From DASTPP01 sp035762175 (GTDB lineage Bacteria; Myxococcota_A; Polyangia; Polyangiales; Polyangiaceae), in assembly GCA_035762175.1 (NCBI GenBank), contig DASTPP010000340.1, positions 1 through 45,810 on the forward strand: DNA of 45,810 bases, in the 5' to 3' direction. This document shows positions 29,001-36,832 of this stretch, piece after piece (position 1 is the first letter of the stretch; the number at the start of each line of letters is the position of its first letter). The position numbers were made by a program, and so were the translations under genes. The notes below the pieces were generated by a model. It worked only from the letters and a program-made list of their open reading frames with translations. It was not told the origin of the DNA and ran no database searches.

Positions 29001-29270
29001 GTGCGCCTGCGGCCCGTGCTGATGACGGCGCTCGCGATGGGCGCGGGCATGCTGCCGATGTCGCTCGGCCTGGGCGAGGGCGGCGAGCAGAACGCCGCGC
29101 TCGGGCGGGCGGTGCTCGGCGGGCTCTTCGGCGCCACGCTCGCCACGCTCTTCTTCGTGCCCGTCGTCTACAGCGCCCTCGGGGCGCGCGCCCGCCCGCG
29201 CCGAGAGACCCCCGACCTCAAGCCGCACCCGGAGGCGCCGCCGGCCCAGTGGGCCGAGGCGGCGGAGTGA
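26079..29270 (+). CDS. RND-family efflux pump, inner-membrane subunit
   Basis: Proton-driven RND transporter of 1063 residues, full length for the family. The N-terminal membrane helix (RLALRRPYTFVVMALLLLVA) is followed by TDIFPSVDVPVISVVW, the porter region, the membrane block with the proton-relay pair in GILVDDATVEVENV (Asp401/Asp402), and a second half starting near residue 525 with FPQVDAGQIRLHV. The C-terminal block has LADGxx-like PSLMGAILSVGVATMNSILV and MGAGMLPMSLGLGEGGEQ. It resembles the general HAE1/multidrug or unassigned class more than heavy-metal CzcA, but the substrate is not readable. Frame is open from 25971; ATG 26079 places the first helix correctly. The adaptor gene follows after 3 bases; no outer-membrane channel gene is in the window. 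Confidence 0.93.
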   Translation: MWIVRLALRRPYTFVVMALLLLVAGYRTVRTMPTDIFPSVDVPVISVVWSYAGLPAQQMEQQITQFSEYTIAGNVAGIKSLESDSFDGTSVIRVFLHPGADVPSAMATITAMSQGILRRMPPGTSPPLILRYSASSVPIVQLAFKSDTLSEAEIFDHVNQRVRTMLSVIPGTRFPLPSGGKARQISVDLDLGALRAQGLSPTDVGQAITAQNLTLPTGSAKIGEREYRVTLNSSPEAIAALNDVPVRSAGGRTVFVRDVAHVHDGFAAQVSFARQDERRAVVLSVLKTGEASTTEVARRVKELLPAVRASAPPGLEVELLADQSVFVTEAIDGLLLEGLVAAFLTATTVLLFLGSWRSTLVVVVSIPLSVTAALLGLRALGHTANTMTLGGLSLAVGILVDDATVEVENVHRHLAMGKPLDRAILDGARQIAVPAFVASLSIGLVFVSLAFLDGPARFLFLPMGLAVGFAVMASYALSRTLVPTMVLFLLRDERRGGASRGPLGRAQRAFEGAFRRLEAGYAGLLAGALSRRGRVCLGFGAVAAAAAALSPFVGRDFFPQVDAGQIRLHVTAPPGTRLEETERHFSAVEATIKRVIPEAERGTILDQVGVQQAYTLAITDSANVSTSDGEVLVTLKPGRSKKTAEYVAALRRELGREHPSLGFYFQPADIVTQILNFGLPSPVDVQVSGFKRDATLAAARQIARELAAVPGAADVRLHQIVDAPRLHVEVDRQRALEVGLTQRDVAGDLLLVSSSSGQTTPTFFTDPKTGFAYPVSVQVPDYQVDSLDALTTLPLRAPAGTQLLGDLAAIERRTTPVFVTHKNVQPTYNVRADVQDADLGSVAARAQAIVEAARAKLPPGSTVELRGQAASMREGFAGLGLGLLVAALLVYALMVVNFQSWLDPLVILAALPGSLAGLVFSLFATQTSFNIPSLMGAILSVGVATMNSILVVTFARERRAAGLGAREAALEAGRVRLRPVLMTALAMGAGMLPMSLGLGEGGEQNAALGRAVLGGLFGATLATLFFVPVVYSALGARARPRRETPDLKPHPEAPPAQWAEAAE

Positions 29271-29273
29271 GCC

Positions 29274-30986
29274 ATGCAAGCCAAGGGCCCCGATCCGAGC
29301 CACGTTCGTAGTGCCCTGCCCCCCTGGCAGCAAGCAAGGGGGGCGGGCCCCCGGGCCGACGCCCTGCCCACGCGCACCCCGCCCTCGGGCGCGCCCGCCG
29401 CGCGCACCCCGCCCTCGGGCGCGCCCGCCGCGCGCACGCCCCACGCGGGCACGCCGGCGCCGCCCACGCCCTCGGGCCCGCACGCGCCCGACTCGGTCGT
29501 CGCCGCCCCGCGCTCGCAGGCAAACGACGTCGAGCGAACGCAGATTTACGTGCACCCCGCCGCCCTCAAGCCGCCTTCGCCGGCGCCCGCCCCCGGCTAC
29601 GGCCCCGCGCCGCAAGCCGTCGCGCCCGGCCCCTCTCCGCACGCCTCGCCTCTTGGCTACGGCACCGCGACGGCCCCGGCGCCCGGCGACGGCCCCCCGC
29701 AGGCCCCCGGCTACGCCCCCGCGCCCCACCCCTTCGCACAGGCCCCGGCGCCCTTCGTCAGCGGCCCGCCGACCGGCCCCTCGCCCTTCGCGGGCCCGCC
29801 GCCCTTCGCGCCGCCCCCGAGCGCGGCGCCGGCGCCCGCGCGCTCCCCGCTTCGGGGCGGGCTCCTGTTCTTCGGCGGCATCGTCGTGCTCTCGGCGCTC
29901 GCCGTCATCGGCGCGCTGCCCAAGCTGCGCCGGGGCGAGGCGCAGGCCGCCGCGCGCGCCGAGGCCACGGCGCCGCGCCGCGTGCTCGCCCGCCGCGTCG
30001 CCCCCGGCCCCCGGCAGGTGACGCTCACCCTGCCCGCCACCGCCTCGGCCCTGCGCTCGACCGCCGTGCACGCGAAGACCACGGGCTACGTGCGCCAGGT
30101 CGGGGCCGACATCGGCGAGCGGGTCAAGGCGGGGCAGCTGCTCGCCCGGCTCGAAGTCCCCGAGACCGAGCAAGAGCGGCAGGTCGCCCAGGCCCGGCTC
30201 GAAGAGGCGAACTCGAACGCGCGGCTCGTGCAAGCGATCACCGAGAAGCAGACCCGGCTCGCCGAGAGCGGCGCCGTCAGCGCCGTCGAGGGCGACGAGG
30301 CGCGCCTGCGGCAGACCTCGGCGCGCGCCTCGGTGCGGGCGACGAAGGCCGAGCTCCGGCGCCTCGACGCGCTCAACGCCTACCAGCGCGTCACCGCGCC
30401 CTTCGACGGCGTCGTCACCAAGCGCCTGGTCGACCCGGGCGCGCTCGTGGGCGCGGGCGGCGGCGCGCTCTTCGAGGTCTCCGACGTCAGCACGCTGCGC
30501 GTCTTCGTCGACGTGCCGCAGTCGCTCGCCGCCGCCGTCGCCGGCGGGCTCGAGGCCGAGGTCGTGCTGCCGCGCTCGCAGGCCGAGCCGGTCAGGGGCA
30601 CGATCGTGCGCAGCGCCGGCGCCCTCGACCCGACCCTGCGCACGCTGCGCACCGAGATTCACATCCCCGGCGGGGGCGCCGTGCTCGCCGGCTCGTTCGT
30701 CAACGTCCGCCTGAAGCTGCCGAACGACCGGGCCCTGCCCGCCCTGCCCGCCAGCGCCCTCATCGTCCGCAAAGAGGGCACCCTCGTCGCCACCCTCTCC
30801 GACGATGATCGCGTCCACCTCGTGCCGGTCAAGCTCGGGCGCGATCTCGGCAAAGAGATCGAGCTTCTCGCCGGCGCCGCCGAGGGCCAGCGCGTCGTCG
30901 CCAACCCCCCCGACGATCTCGCCGAGGGCGAGAAGGTGCGCGCGGTCGAGCCGCCCCCGGCCGAGGCGCCGGCGGGCAAGCCGTAG
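29274..30986 (+). CDS. RND periplasmic adaptor (MFP) with long cytoplasmic Pro-rich extension
   Basis: Membrane fusion protein that would link the RND pump to an outer-membrane channel. Residues about 240-560 are the usual adaptor: barrel-sandwich halves (HAKTTGYVRQVGADIGERVK, APFDGVVTKRLVDPGALV), a helical hairpin (ERQVAQARLEEANSNARLVQ) and a beta-barrel (LAGSFVNVRLKLPNDR). Unusually, a single membrane segment (about 195-213, LFFGGIVVLSALAVIGAL) is preceded by about 190 residues of Pro/Ala/Gly-rich sequence that should lie in the cytoplasm. It contains a 10-residue repeat (RTPPSGAPAA twice) and one less simple patch, DVERTQIYVHPAALKP. The adaptor starts 3 bases after the pump gene stop. Confidence 0.88.
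   Translation: MQAKGPDPSHVRSALPPWQQARGAGPRADALPTRTPPSGAPAARTPPSGAPAARTPHAGTPAPPTPSGPHAPDSVVAAPRSQANDVERTQIYVHPAALKPPSPAPAPGYGPAPQAVAPGPSPHASPLGYGTATAPAPGDGPPQAPGYAPAPHPFAQAPAPFVSGPPTGPSPFAGPPPFAPPPSAAPAPARSPLRGGLLFFGGIVVLSALAVIGALPKLRRGEAQAAARAEATAPRRVLARRVAPGPRQVTLTLPATASALRSTAVHAKTTGYVRQVGADIGERVKAGQLLARLEVPETEQERQVAQARLEEANSNARLVQAITEKQTRLAESGAVSAVEGDEARLRQTSARASVRATKAELRRLDALNAYQRVTAPFDGVVTKRLVDPGALVGAGGGALFEVSDVSTLRVFVDVPQSLAAAVAGGLEAEVVLPRSQAEPVRGTIVRSAGALDPTLRTLRTEIHIPGGGAVLAGSFVNVRLKLPNDRALPALPASALIVRKEGTLVATLSDDDRVHLVPVKLGRDLGKEIELLAGAAEGQRVVANPPDDLAEGEKVRAVEPPPAEAPAGKP
29371..29430 (+). repeat. exact 30-bp tandem duplication inside the adaptor gene
   Basis: Two identical 30-base copies (29371-29400 and 29401-29430) followed by a partial third copy. 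Each encodes RTPPSGAPAA, so the repeat keeps frame and lengthens the cytoplasmic Pro-rich region. Confidence 0.85.
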
Positions 30987-31037
30987 CGCCCCGCGGGCCC
31001 GCGCCCGATCGCGCGCCAGGGCCGCCCCGGCGCGGGG

Positions 31038-33347
31038 TCAGAGCACGACCGGCGTCGCCCCGGGCGGCACGGGCTCGTCGCCCACGACGACGGCGAAGGC
31101 CCGGTCGCGCAGCGAGGCGTCGGCCGAGAGGGCGGCGGCGAGCGGGGTGACGACGCGCTCTTCGACCGTGCGCTTGAGGGGGCGGGCGCCCATCGTCGGG
31201 TGGAAGCCGGCGCGCGCGAGCTCGGCGCGGGCCCGGGCGCTGACGGCGAGCGACAGGCCCCGGCGGGCGAGGCCGGCGCGGGCGCGCACCTCGTCGATCG
31301 TGAGGTCGACGACGCGCTCGACGTCGGCGGGCGAGAGCGGCCGGAACGAGAGCACGGCGTCGATGCGGTTGAAGAGCTCGGGCCGAAAGTGCTGGCGCAC
31401 CGCGCGCACGTAGTCGCCCGCGCCCGCGGCGCCGAAGCCGAGCGCGCCCCGGTCGCTGACGCCGAGGTTCGAGGTCATCACCACGATGGCCCCGCGGAAG
31501 TCGACGAGGCGCCCGCCCGAGTCGGTGAGCCGGCCCTCGCCGAGCACGCCGAGCAGGAGGTCGAAGACGTCGGGGTGCGCCTTCTCGATCTCGTCGAGCA
31601 AGACCAGCGAGAGCGGCTGCTTGCCCACCTGCTGCGCGAGCGAGGTGACCCCCTCGCCGACCTCGAGCAGCCGCTGGGCCGAGCCGCGCAGGCCGTACTC
31701 GCTCATGTCGACGCGCACGAGGCGCGCGGCGTCGCCGAAGGTGACGCGGGCGAGCTGCTTGGCGAGCTCGGTCTTGCCGACGCCCGTCGGGCCGACGAAG
31801 AGCAGCGTGCCGCAGGGCCGCTCGGGGTCGTTCATGCCGGCCTTGAAGCGCGCGAGCAGGCGCCCGCAGGCGGCGCAGGCCTCGTCTTGCCCGATGACGC
31901 GCTCGCGCAGCTTGGCCGCGAGGTCGGCCGCGCTCGCCGCGTACTCGTCGGAGAGCAGCTCGACCGGCACGCCCGTGAAGCGCGAGAACGCCTCGGACAC
32001 GTCGCGGGCCCGGAAGGTCTTCTTCTCGGCGGTCGACGAGGCCAGCCAGTCGACGAAGCGGAAGGCCTTGCCGGGCAGCGCCTGGTCGCGCTGCACGTCG
32101 GCGACGTGCCGCACGAGGCGCCGGACGGCGTCGTCGTCGAGCGCGAGGGTCGGCTTGCGCGCGGCGTAGGGGGCGACGAGCTGGGCGGTGTCCTCGGCCG
32201 TCCGCTCGTCGACGCGCACGACGAGAAAGCGCTGCACGAGCGCGGCGTGCCGGCGCGCGAGCCGCTCGAGCTCGGAGGGCGTGGCCTCGGCGAGCAGGCT
32301 GACGTCGCCCGCGGCGACCGCCGGCTCGAGCATCTCGGCGATCGAGGTGCCGTCGGGCTGCGGCCGCGCGAGCGCCGCGAGCCGGTCGACGTAGAGCCAC
32401 TCGCCCCGGCCCGAGAGCTCTTCGATGAGGGCGAAGACGCGCTCTTGCCACTGGCCGAGCCAGACCATGCCGGCGACGATGCGGTCGGCCGAGGTGCTCC
32501 AGAGCCGGGGGCGCTCGCGCCGCTTCGCCTCGCGGGCCTGCTCGACGAGCAGGCGGGCCGCCCGGCGCACGAGCGCGCTCTTGCCCGCGCCGGGCGGCCC
32601 CACGAGCAGCACCGAGGGCAGCGGCGAGCGGCGGGCGGCGGCCGCGAGCGCCGGCAGCTCGGGCGCCTCGCCGACGACCGGGGCGAGCTTGCCGCGCGCC
32701 AGCAGCGCGACCAGATCGTCGGCCACCTTGCCGAGCTCGGGCGGCGGCGGCGCCTCGTCGTCGGCCGAGCGCTCGGCCCGGCGCGCGAGCAGCTCGGGCG
32801 CCCAGGCCCGCACGTACTCTTCGCCCTCGGCCCGGTAGTCGTAGACCCAGCGCGGCTGCTCGCCCATCAGCCAGAAGCTGAGCAAGACCGAGAGCACCTC
32901 GCCCGCCGAGTCGAGATCTTCGAGCACGAACCAGGCGCCGAAGCGGGGCAGCATCACCCGGTAGGCGTGGGGCAGCTCGGCGCGCGGCAGCTCGCTCCGC
33001 GCCTCGTCGGTGGTCTTCACCTTCGTCCAGGCGTAGCTCACCCGCAGGGGTATGGTCGCCTTGCCGATCACCGGCCGCTTCTTGACGGTGGTCAGCGGGC
33101 GCACGTCGACCCGGGTCTTCTGCACCTGAAAGGTCTCGGCCCAGAGGTAGCGGTCGATCGCGTCGCTGCCGTCGGCCTCGGCGCGCAAGAGCGCCTGCTC
33201 GAGCAGCGCGAGCACCTCGGCCTCGCTCGCGCCGTAGGCCGCGGGCGGCGGGGCGTCGAAGAACGAGTTCCACGCGCGCATCAGGATGCCCGTCTTGCGC
33301 CCGTCGTGGTGCGTCACGAAGTAGACGCGCAGCGACTTGGCGCTCAC
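31038..33347 (-). CDS. Clp/Hsp100-like double AAA+ ATPase, shortest of three
   Basis: A 769-residue protein, last of three overlapping genes. The N-terminal 190 residues match no Clp N-domain (SLRVYFVTHHDGRKTGILM; then beta strands and ARSELPRAELPHAYRVMLPR). AAA-1 has Walker A VGPPGAGKSALV (Lys256) and the ClpA/B-like ADRIVAGMVWLGQWQERV, but its Walker B reads WLYVDRLAAL, with Arg in place of the catalytic Glu. AAA-2 is intact: FVGPTGVGKTEL (Lys525), VLLDEIEKAHPDVFDLLL, TSNLG, FRPELFNRID. A LGF tripeptide follows TSNLG where ClpA/C/X carry their ClpP-docking loop. It ends with a ClpB-type D2 small domain (GFHPTMGARPLKRTVEERV). The GTG start overlaps the previous stop (GTGA). No tail domains, unlike its two partners. 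Confidence 0.85.
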   Translation of the reverse strand: MSAKSLRVYFVTHHDGRKTGILMRAWNSFFDAPPPAAYGASEAEVLALLEQALLRAEADGSDAIDRYLWAETFQVQKTRVDVRPLTTVKKRPVIGKATIPLRVSYAWTKVKTTDEARSELPRAELPHAYRVMLPRFGAWFVLEDLDSAGEVLSVLLSFWLMGEQPRWVYDYRAEGEEYVRAWAPELLARRAERSADDEAPPPPELGKVADDLVALLARGKLAPVVGEAPELPALAAAARRSPLPSVLLVGPPGAGKSALVRRAARLLVEQAREAKRRERPRLWSTSADRIVAGMVWLGQWQERVFALIEELSGRGEWLYVDRLAALARPQPDGTSIAEMLEPAVAAGDVSLLAEATPSELERLARRHAALVQRFLVVRVDERTAEDTAQLVAPYAARKPTLALDDDAVRRLVRHVADVQRDQALPGKAFRFVDWLASSTAEKKTFRARDVSEAFSRFTGVPVELLSDEYAASAADLAAKLRERVIGQDEACAACGRLLARFKAGMNDPERPCGTLLFVGPTGVGKTELAKQLARVTFGDAARLVRVDMSEYGLRGSAQRLLEVGEGVTSLAQQVGKQPLSLVLLDEIEKAHPDVFDLLLGVLGEGRLTDSGGRLVDFRGAIVVMTSNLGVSDRGALGFGAAGAGDYVRAVRQHFRPELFNRIDAVLSFRPLSPADVERVVDLTIDEVRARAGLARRGLSLAVSARARAELARAGFHPTMGARPLKRTVEERVVTPLAAALSADASLRDRAFAVVVGDEPVPPGATPVVL

Positions 33348-36300
33348 GGCGGGCCCGCCTCGCGCGAGAGGCGCAGCAAGAAGATGGGCGCGAGAGCCTC
33401 GCCGAGGCCGCGGGCCCAGACGGTGTCGGCGTAGCCGATGCCGTAGTCTTCGATCGCGAAGGGGGCGGGCCCCGCGCGGGTCTCGCGGCGCAGGGCGCGC
33501 ACGAGCGGCGGCAGCGCCGGGCGCCTCCCGGGCGCGCCCTCGCCGGCCAGCGCGCGCGCGTACTCGGCCCGCGCCGCGACGAAGGCCTCGGTCAGGGCGC
33601 CGGCCGTCGCGGCGCCCGCGGCGTCGGCGGGCAGGGCGCGCACGCCGACGAGCGCCGGCGCGTGGGCCGGGTCGTAGAGCACGTGCGTGCCGGCCTCGCC
33701 CTCGAAGAGGTCGAAGAGGCACATGCCCGCGGCCCGAATGGCGACTTGCGCCACCTCGCGCCCCGGCCCCGCGTCGCGCGCGAGCGCCGCCCGCAGCCCG
33801 GCCGCGTCGCCCCCCCGCTCGAGGGCCCCGTCTTCGCGCGCGAGCGACCAGCCGTCGAGCTCGCCGCGGCGCTGGCCCCCGGGCGGCGCGAGCAGGGCGA
33901 GGTAGGCCTCGGCGAGGGGCCGCAAGAGCTGCGCGGCGTGCGGGGGGCCCGGCTCGAGGGGGGCGAGCTCGAGCGAGACGGCGTGGCGCGCGGGGTCGTC
34001 GGCGGCCGCGAGGGCGCGGCGCAGGAAGGCCACCTCGGCGAGCGCCTCGAGCATCGCGCGCTGGGTGCGCGCGCGCAGGTCGGGCAAGACCTCGGCCGAG
34101 CTCAAGACGCGCAGGTGCCGCCGCGTCCAGGTGAATTTGGACCCATACTCGACGGTGTCGCGGCGGAAGATCTGGCGGTCGAGCGCCTGGCGGTCGAGCT
34201 CGCGCGAGCTGATCAGCATCAGCTCGACGCGCTCGCGCAGCGAGCGCACGAGCCCGCGCAGGCCGTCGAGCCGAAAGAGCGCGTCGGCCTCGTCGCGGCG
34301 GCCCGTGGCGAGCGCGCTCATGGCCGCGCGAATGCGCCCGGCGAGCGCGGCGAGCTCGGGCGCGCGCTCGGCCTCGTCGAGCACGTCGAGGCTCGCGTGC
34401 AGGTGCGGCGCGAGCGCCTCGGCGCCGAGGTCGAGCAGCGGCTCGAGCGCCGAGCGCAGGGGCGCCGACGCGACCTCGACGAGCGCGTCCTGCTCGACCC
34501 GGAAGGGGGAGGCCGGGTCGCGCTGGGCGAAGATGTGCAACACCCGCAGCGCGGCGCCCGGCGCCTTGGCGATCTCTTCGCCGACCAGCGAGCCGATTCG
34601 ATCTTCGAGAAAGCGCTTGAGCGAGCGGGCGCCGTCGCGCTGCTCGAAGGCCTCGGCGACGACGCGGTCGACGACGGCGCGGTTGGCGCGCACGAAGATG
34701 TGCCGGCCGCGGACGCCCCGGCGCGAGAGCAGCTTGTCGAGCTCCTTCTGGGCGACGCCGGCGGCCGACTCGCGCGAGAGCGGCGCGAAGGGCACGACGG
34801 CGTCGATGCGGTTGAAGAGCTCGGGGGGGAAGAAGTCGCGCACCGCCCGGGCGACGTCGGCCATGACCGCCTCGGCCTGGTCGCCGAAGCCGACCGGGGC
34901 CGAGGGCCTCGCGCCGAGGTTCGAGGTCAGGACGATGACCGCGTGCGTGAAGCTCGCCGTCGCGCCCGCCGCGTCGGTGAGCCGGCCCTCGTCGAAGAGC
35001 TGCAGAAAGAGGTTGAGCACCGACGGGTGCGCCTTCTCGACCTCGTCGAAGAGCACGACCGAGAAGGGCTGCTCGTGCGCGGCCCGCGTCAGCAGCCCGT
35101 CGGGCTGGTAGCGGTCGCCGATGAGCCGCGCGGGCGCGTCGGGCGAGCCGAACTCGCCCATGTCGAAGCGCACGAGCCGCGCCTCCGACCCGTACAGGTA
35201 CGCCGCCAGCGCCTTGGCCAGCTCGGTCTTGCCCGTGCCCGTCGGGCCCGTGAAGAGGTAGACGGCATAAGGCCGCCGCGGGTCGACCAGCCCCGCACGA
35301 ATCTTCAGCACGAGCTCGGCCGCGAGCCCGACCGGCCCCGGCTGCCCGATGACGCGCGCGCCGAGCCGCCGCTCGACGTCGGCGGCGAGCAGCGGCTGGT
35401 CGGCGCGCAAGAGCTCGGGGGGCAGCCCCGTGCGCGCGGCGAGGTGCTCGATCACCCAGGCCGGGTCGATGACCGTGGGCTCGTCGAGCTGCCGGGCGCG
35501 GTCGGCGAGCTGGCGCAAGAGCTCGAGCGCGCGGCCCGGCTGGGCGCGGTGCGAGAGCAGCGACGAGCCGAGCTCGAGCACCGTGCGCAGCGCCATCGGC
35601 TCGAACTCGATCTGGCTCTCGGCCTCGATCGAGCGCGCCGCCTCGAGCAACATGCGAAACGTCTCGTCGGTCGTCGCCTCGCGCACCGGCACCCGGGCGA
35701 AGAGCGAGGCGAAGGCCGGCGCGTCTTGCTCGAGGCGGGCGAGCTCGGCCTCGGTGCACTCGCCGAGCAGCACCGCCTCGCCCCGGGCGACCGGCCCGCG
35801 GAAGACGTCGGCGAGCGCCCGCGACGAGTCGCGCGCCTGCCCGATGCGCCCGAAGGCGTGCAGGTCCGGCACGTAGAGCACGACGCGCTTGCCGCGCACG
35901 TCCTCGAGCAGGTCGGTCACCCGCTGCTCCCAGTCGCCGACGTAGATCATGCCGGCGATGATGCGCTTGCCCGTCACCTCCCAGACGTGGGTGACCCGGT
36001 CGAGGTTGCGGTGGCTCGCGAAGTCGTCGATTTCGAGCAGATCGTCGACCAGCCGCTCGACGAGCGCGCTCTTGCCCGAGCCGGGCGGGCCCACCACGAT
36101 GGTCGATCGCTTGTTGCGGCCGCCGAGCAGCATCTGCAGCTGCTCGCGCCAGGGCGATCGGGGCGAGGCCGCCTCGGCCTCGGCGGCGCTGCGGCGGGCG
36201 GTGCGGTCGACGCCGACGCCCGGCAAGACCTTCATGCCCTGGCGCTTCGGCTTGCCCTTCTGCGTCGGGTCGGCCCGCAAGTCGTCCCACAGGCCTTTGC

Positions 36301-36832
36301 GCTTGCCCGCCACCGCGTCGAGCAGCCCCCGCGGCGAGAGCGAGAAGCCGAGCGCGCGCACCAGATCTTTGCCGTCGGACCAGAGCTCGTCGACGTCGTC
36401 GACCTTGAGCTCGGCCCAGGCCTGCCCGAACCAGAGGCTCGCCTGGTCTTCGAGCGGCCACGACGCGTCGACGGGGAACCACTCGTCTTGCCGGTGCGGG
36501 TGGTACGCCGCCGTCAGCACGCGGTCGCCGCCGGCCGGGCGGGGCTCGATGACGAGCGGGGCGAGGCCGCTCACGCGGCGCTTGCGGCCCCCGTCGTCGA
36601 TCGTCAGCTCGACGCGCACGCGGCGCAGGTGCGTGCCCTTCTTCAGGTCGAAGGCGAAGAGCGCGCCCGGGTCGGCCGCGTCGGCGGCGCGGCGCAGATC
36701 GTCGACGATCTGCTGGTGCAGCTTCGCCGGCTGCGTGCCGTTGCGGCGGCGGGTGAAGGCGCCGAGCCCGAGCGTCGACCAGTCGTAGAGGGCCCCGCGC
36801 CGGCGCTGGTAAATAGGTACGGTGACGTTCAT
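33344..36832 (-). CDS. Clp/Hsp100-like double AAA+ ATPase with release-factor-like C-terminus
   Basis: A 1162-residue protein, middle gene of the operon; its ATG overlaps the upstream stop (ATGA). N-terminal about 215 residues again lack a Clp N-domain (VPIYQRRRGALYDWS ... DEWFPVDASWPLEDQASLWF) but match the layout seen in the partner. AAA-1: Walker A VGPPGSGKSALV (Lys254), GKRIIAGMIYVGDWEQRV, and a broken Walker B (VVLYVPDLHAF). AAA-2: FTGPTGTGKTEL (Lys535), VLFDEVEKAHPSVLNLFL, TSNLG with a VGF soon after, FFPPELFNRID. The last 380 residues are helical and then show VAIRAAGMCLFDLFEGEAGT followed by His1050. This is like the PCRF domain of class I release factors (I-x-G-x-x-A...L...E-x-G-x-H). 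No GGQ motif is present. Confidence 0.82.
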   Translation of the reverse strand: MNVTVPIYQRRRGALYDWSTLGLGAFTRRRNGTQPAKLHQQIVDDLRRAADAADPGALFAFDLKKGTHLRRVRVELTIDDGGRKRRVSGLAPLVIEPRPAGGDRVLTAAYHPHRQDEWFPVDASWPLEDQASLWFGQAWAELKVDDVDELWSDGKDLVRALGFSLSPRGLLDAVAGKRKGLWDDLRADPTQKGKPKRQGMKVLPGVGVDRTARRSAAEAEAASPRSPWREQLQMLLGGRNKRSTIVVGPPGSGKSALVERLVDDLLEIDDFASHRNLDRVTHVWEVTGKRIIAGMIYVGDWEQRVTDLLEDVRGKRVVLYVPDLHAFGRIGQARDSSRALADVFRGPVARGEAVLLGECTEAELARLEQDAPAFASLFARVPVREATTDETFRMLLEAARSIEAESQIEFEPMALRTVLELGSSLLSHRAQPGRALELLRQLADRARQLDEPTVIDPAWVIEHLAARTGLPPELLRADQPLLAADVERRLGARVIGQPGPVGLAAELVLKIRAGLVDPRRPYAVYLFTGPTGTGKTELAKALAAYLYGSEARLVRFDMGEFGSPDAPARLIGDRYQPDGLLTRAAHEQPFSVVLFDEVEKAHPSVLNLFLQLFDEGRLTDAAGATASFTHAVIVLTSNLGARPSAPVGFGDQAEAVMADVARAVRDFFPPELFNRIDAVVPFAPLSRESAAGVAQKELDKLLSRRGVRGRHIFVRANRAVVDRVVAEAFEQRDGARSLKRFLEDRIGSLVGEEIAKAPGAALRVLHIFAQRDPASPFRVEQDALVEVASAPLRSALEPLLDLGAEALAPHLHASLDVLDEAERAPELAALAGRIRAAMSALATGRRDEADALFRLDGLRGLVRSLRERVELMLISSRELDRQALDRQIFRRDTVEYGSKFTWTRRHLRVLSSAEVLPDLRARTQRAMLEALAEVAFLRRALAAADDPARHAVSLELAPLEPGPPHAAQLLRPLAEAYLALLAPPGGQRRGELDGWSLAREDGALERGGDAAGLRAALARDAGPGREVAQVAIRAAGMCLFDLFEGEAGTHVLYDPAHAPALVGVRALPADAAGAATAGALTEAFVAARAEYARALAGEGAPGRRPALPPLVRALRRETRAGPAPFAIEDYGIGYADTVWARGLGEALAPIFLLRLSREAGPP

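Noticed and set aside
26133..30818. 1561-residue open frame on the minus strand opposite the RND and adaptor genes
   Set aside because: Composition is Arg/Asp/His-rich shadow sequence typical of GC-rich DNA; the plus strand carries clear RND and adaptor domains.
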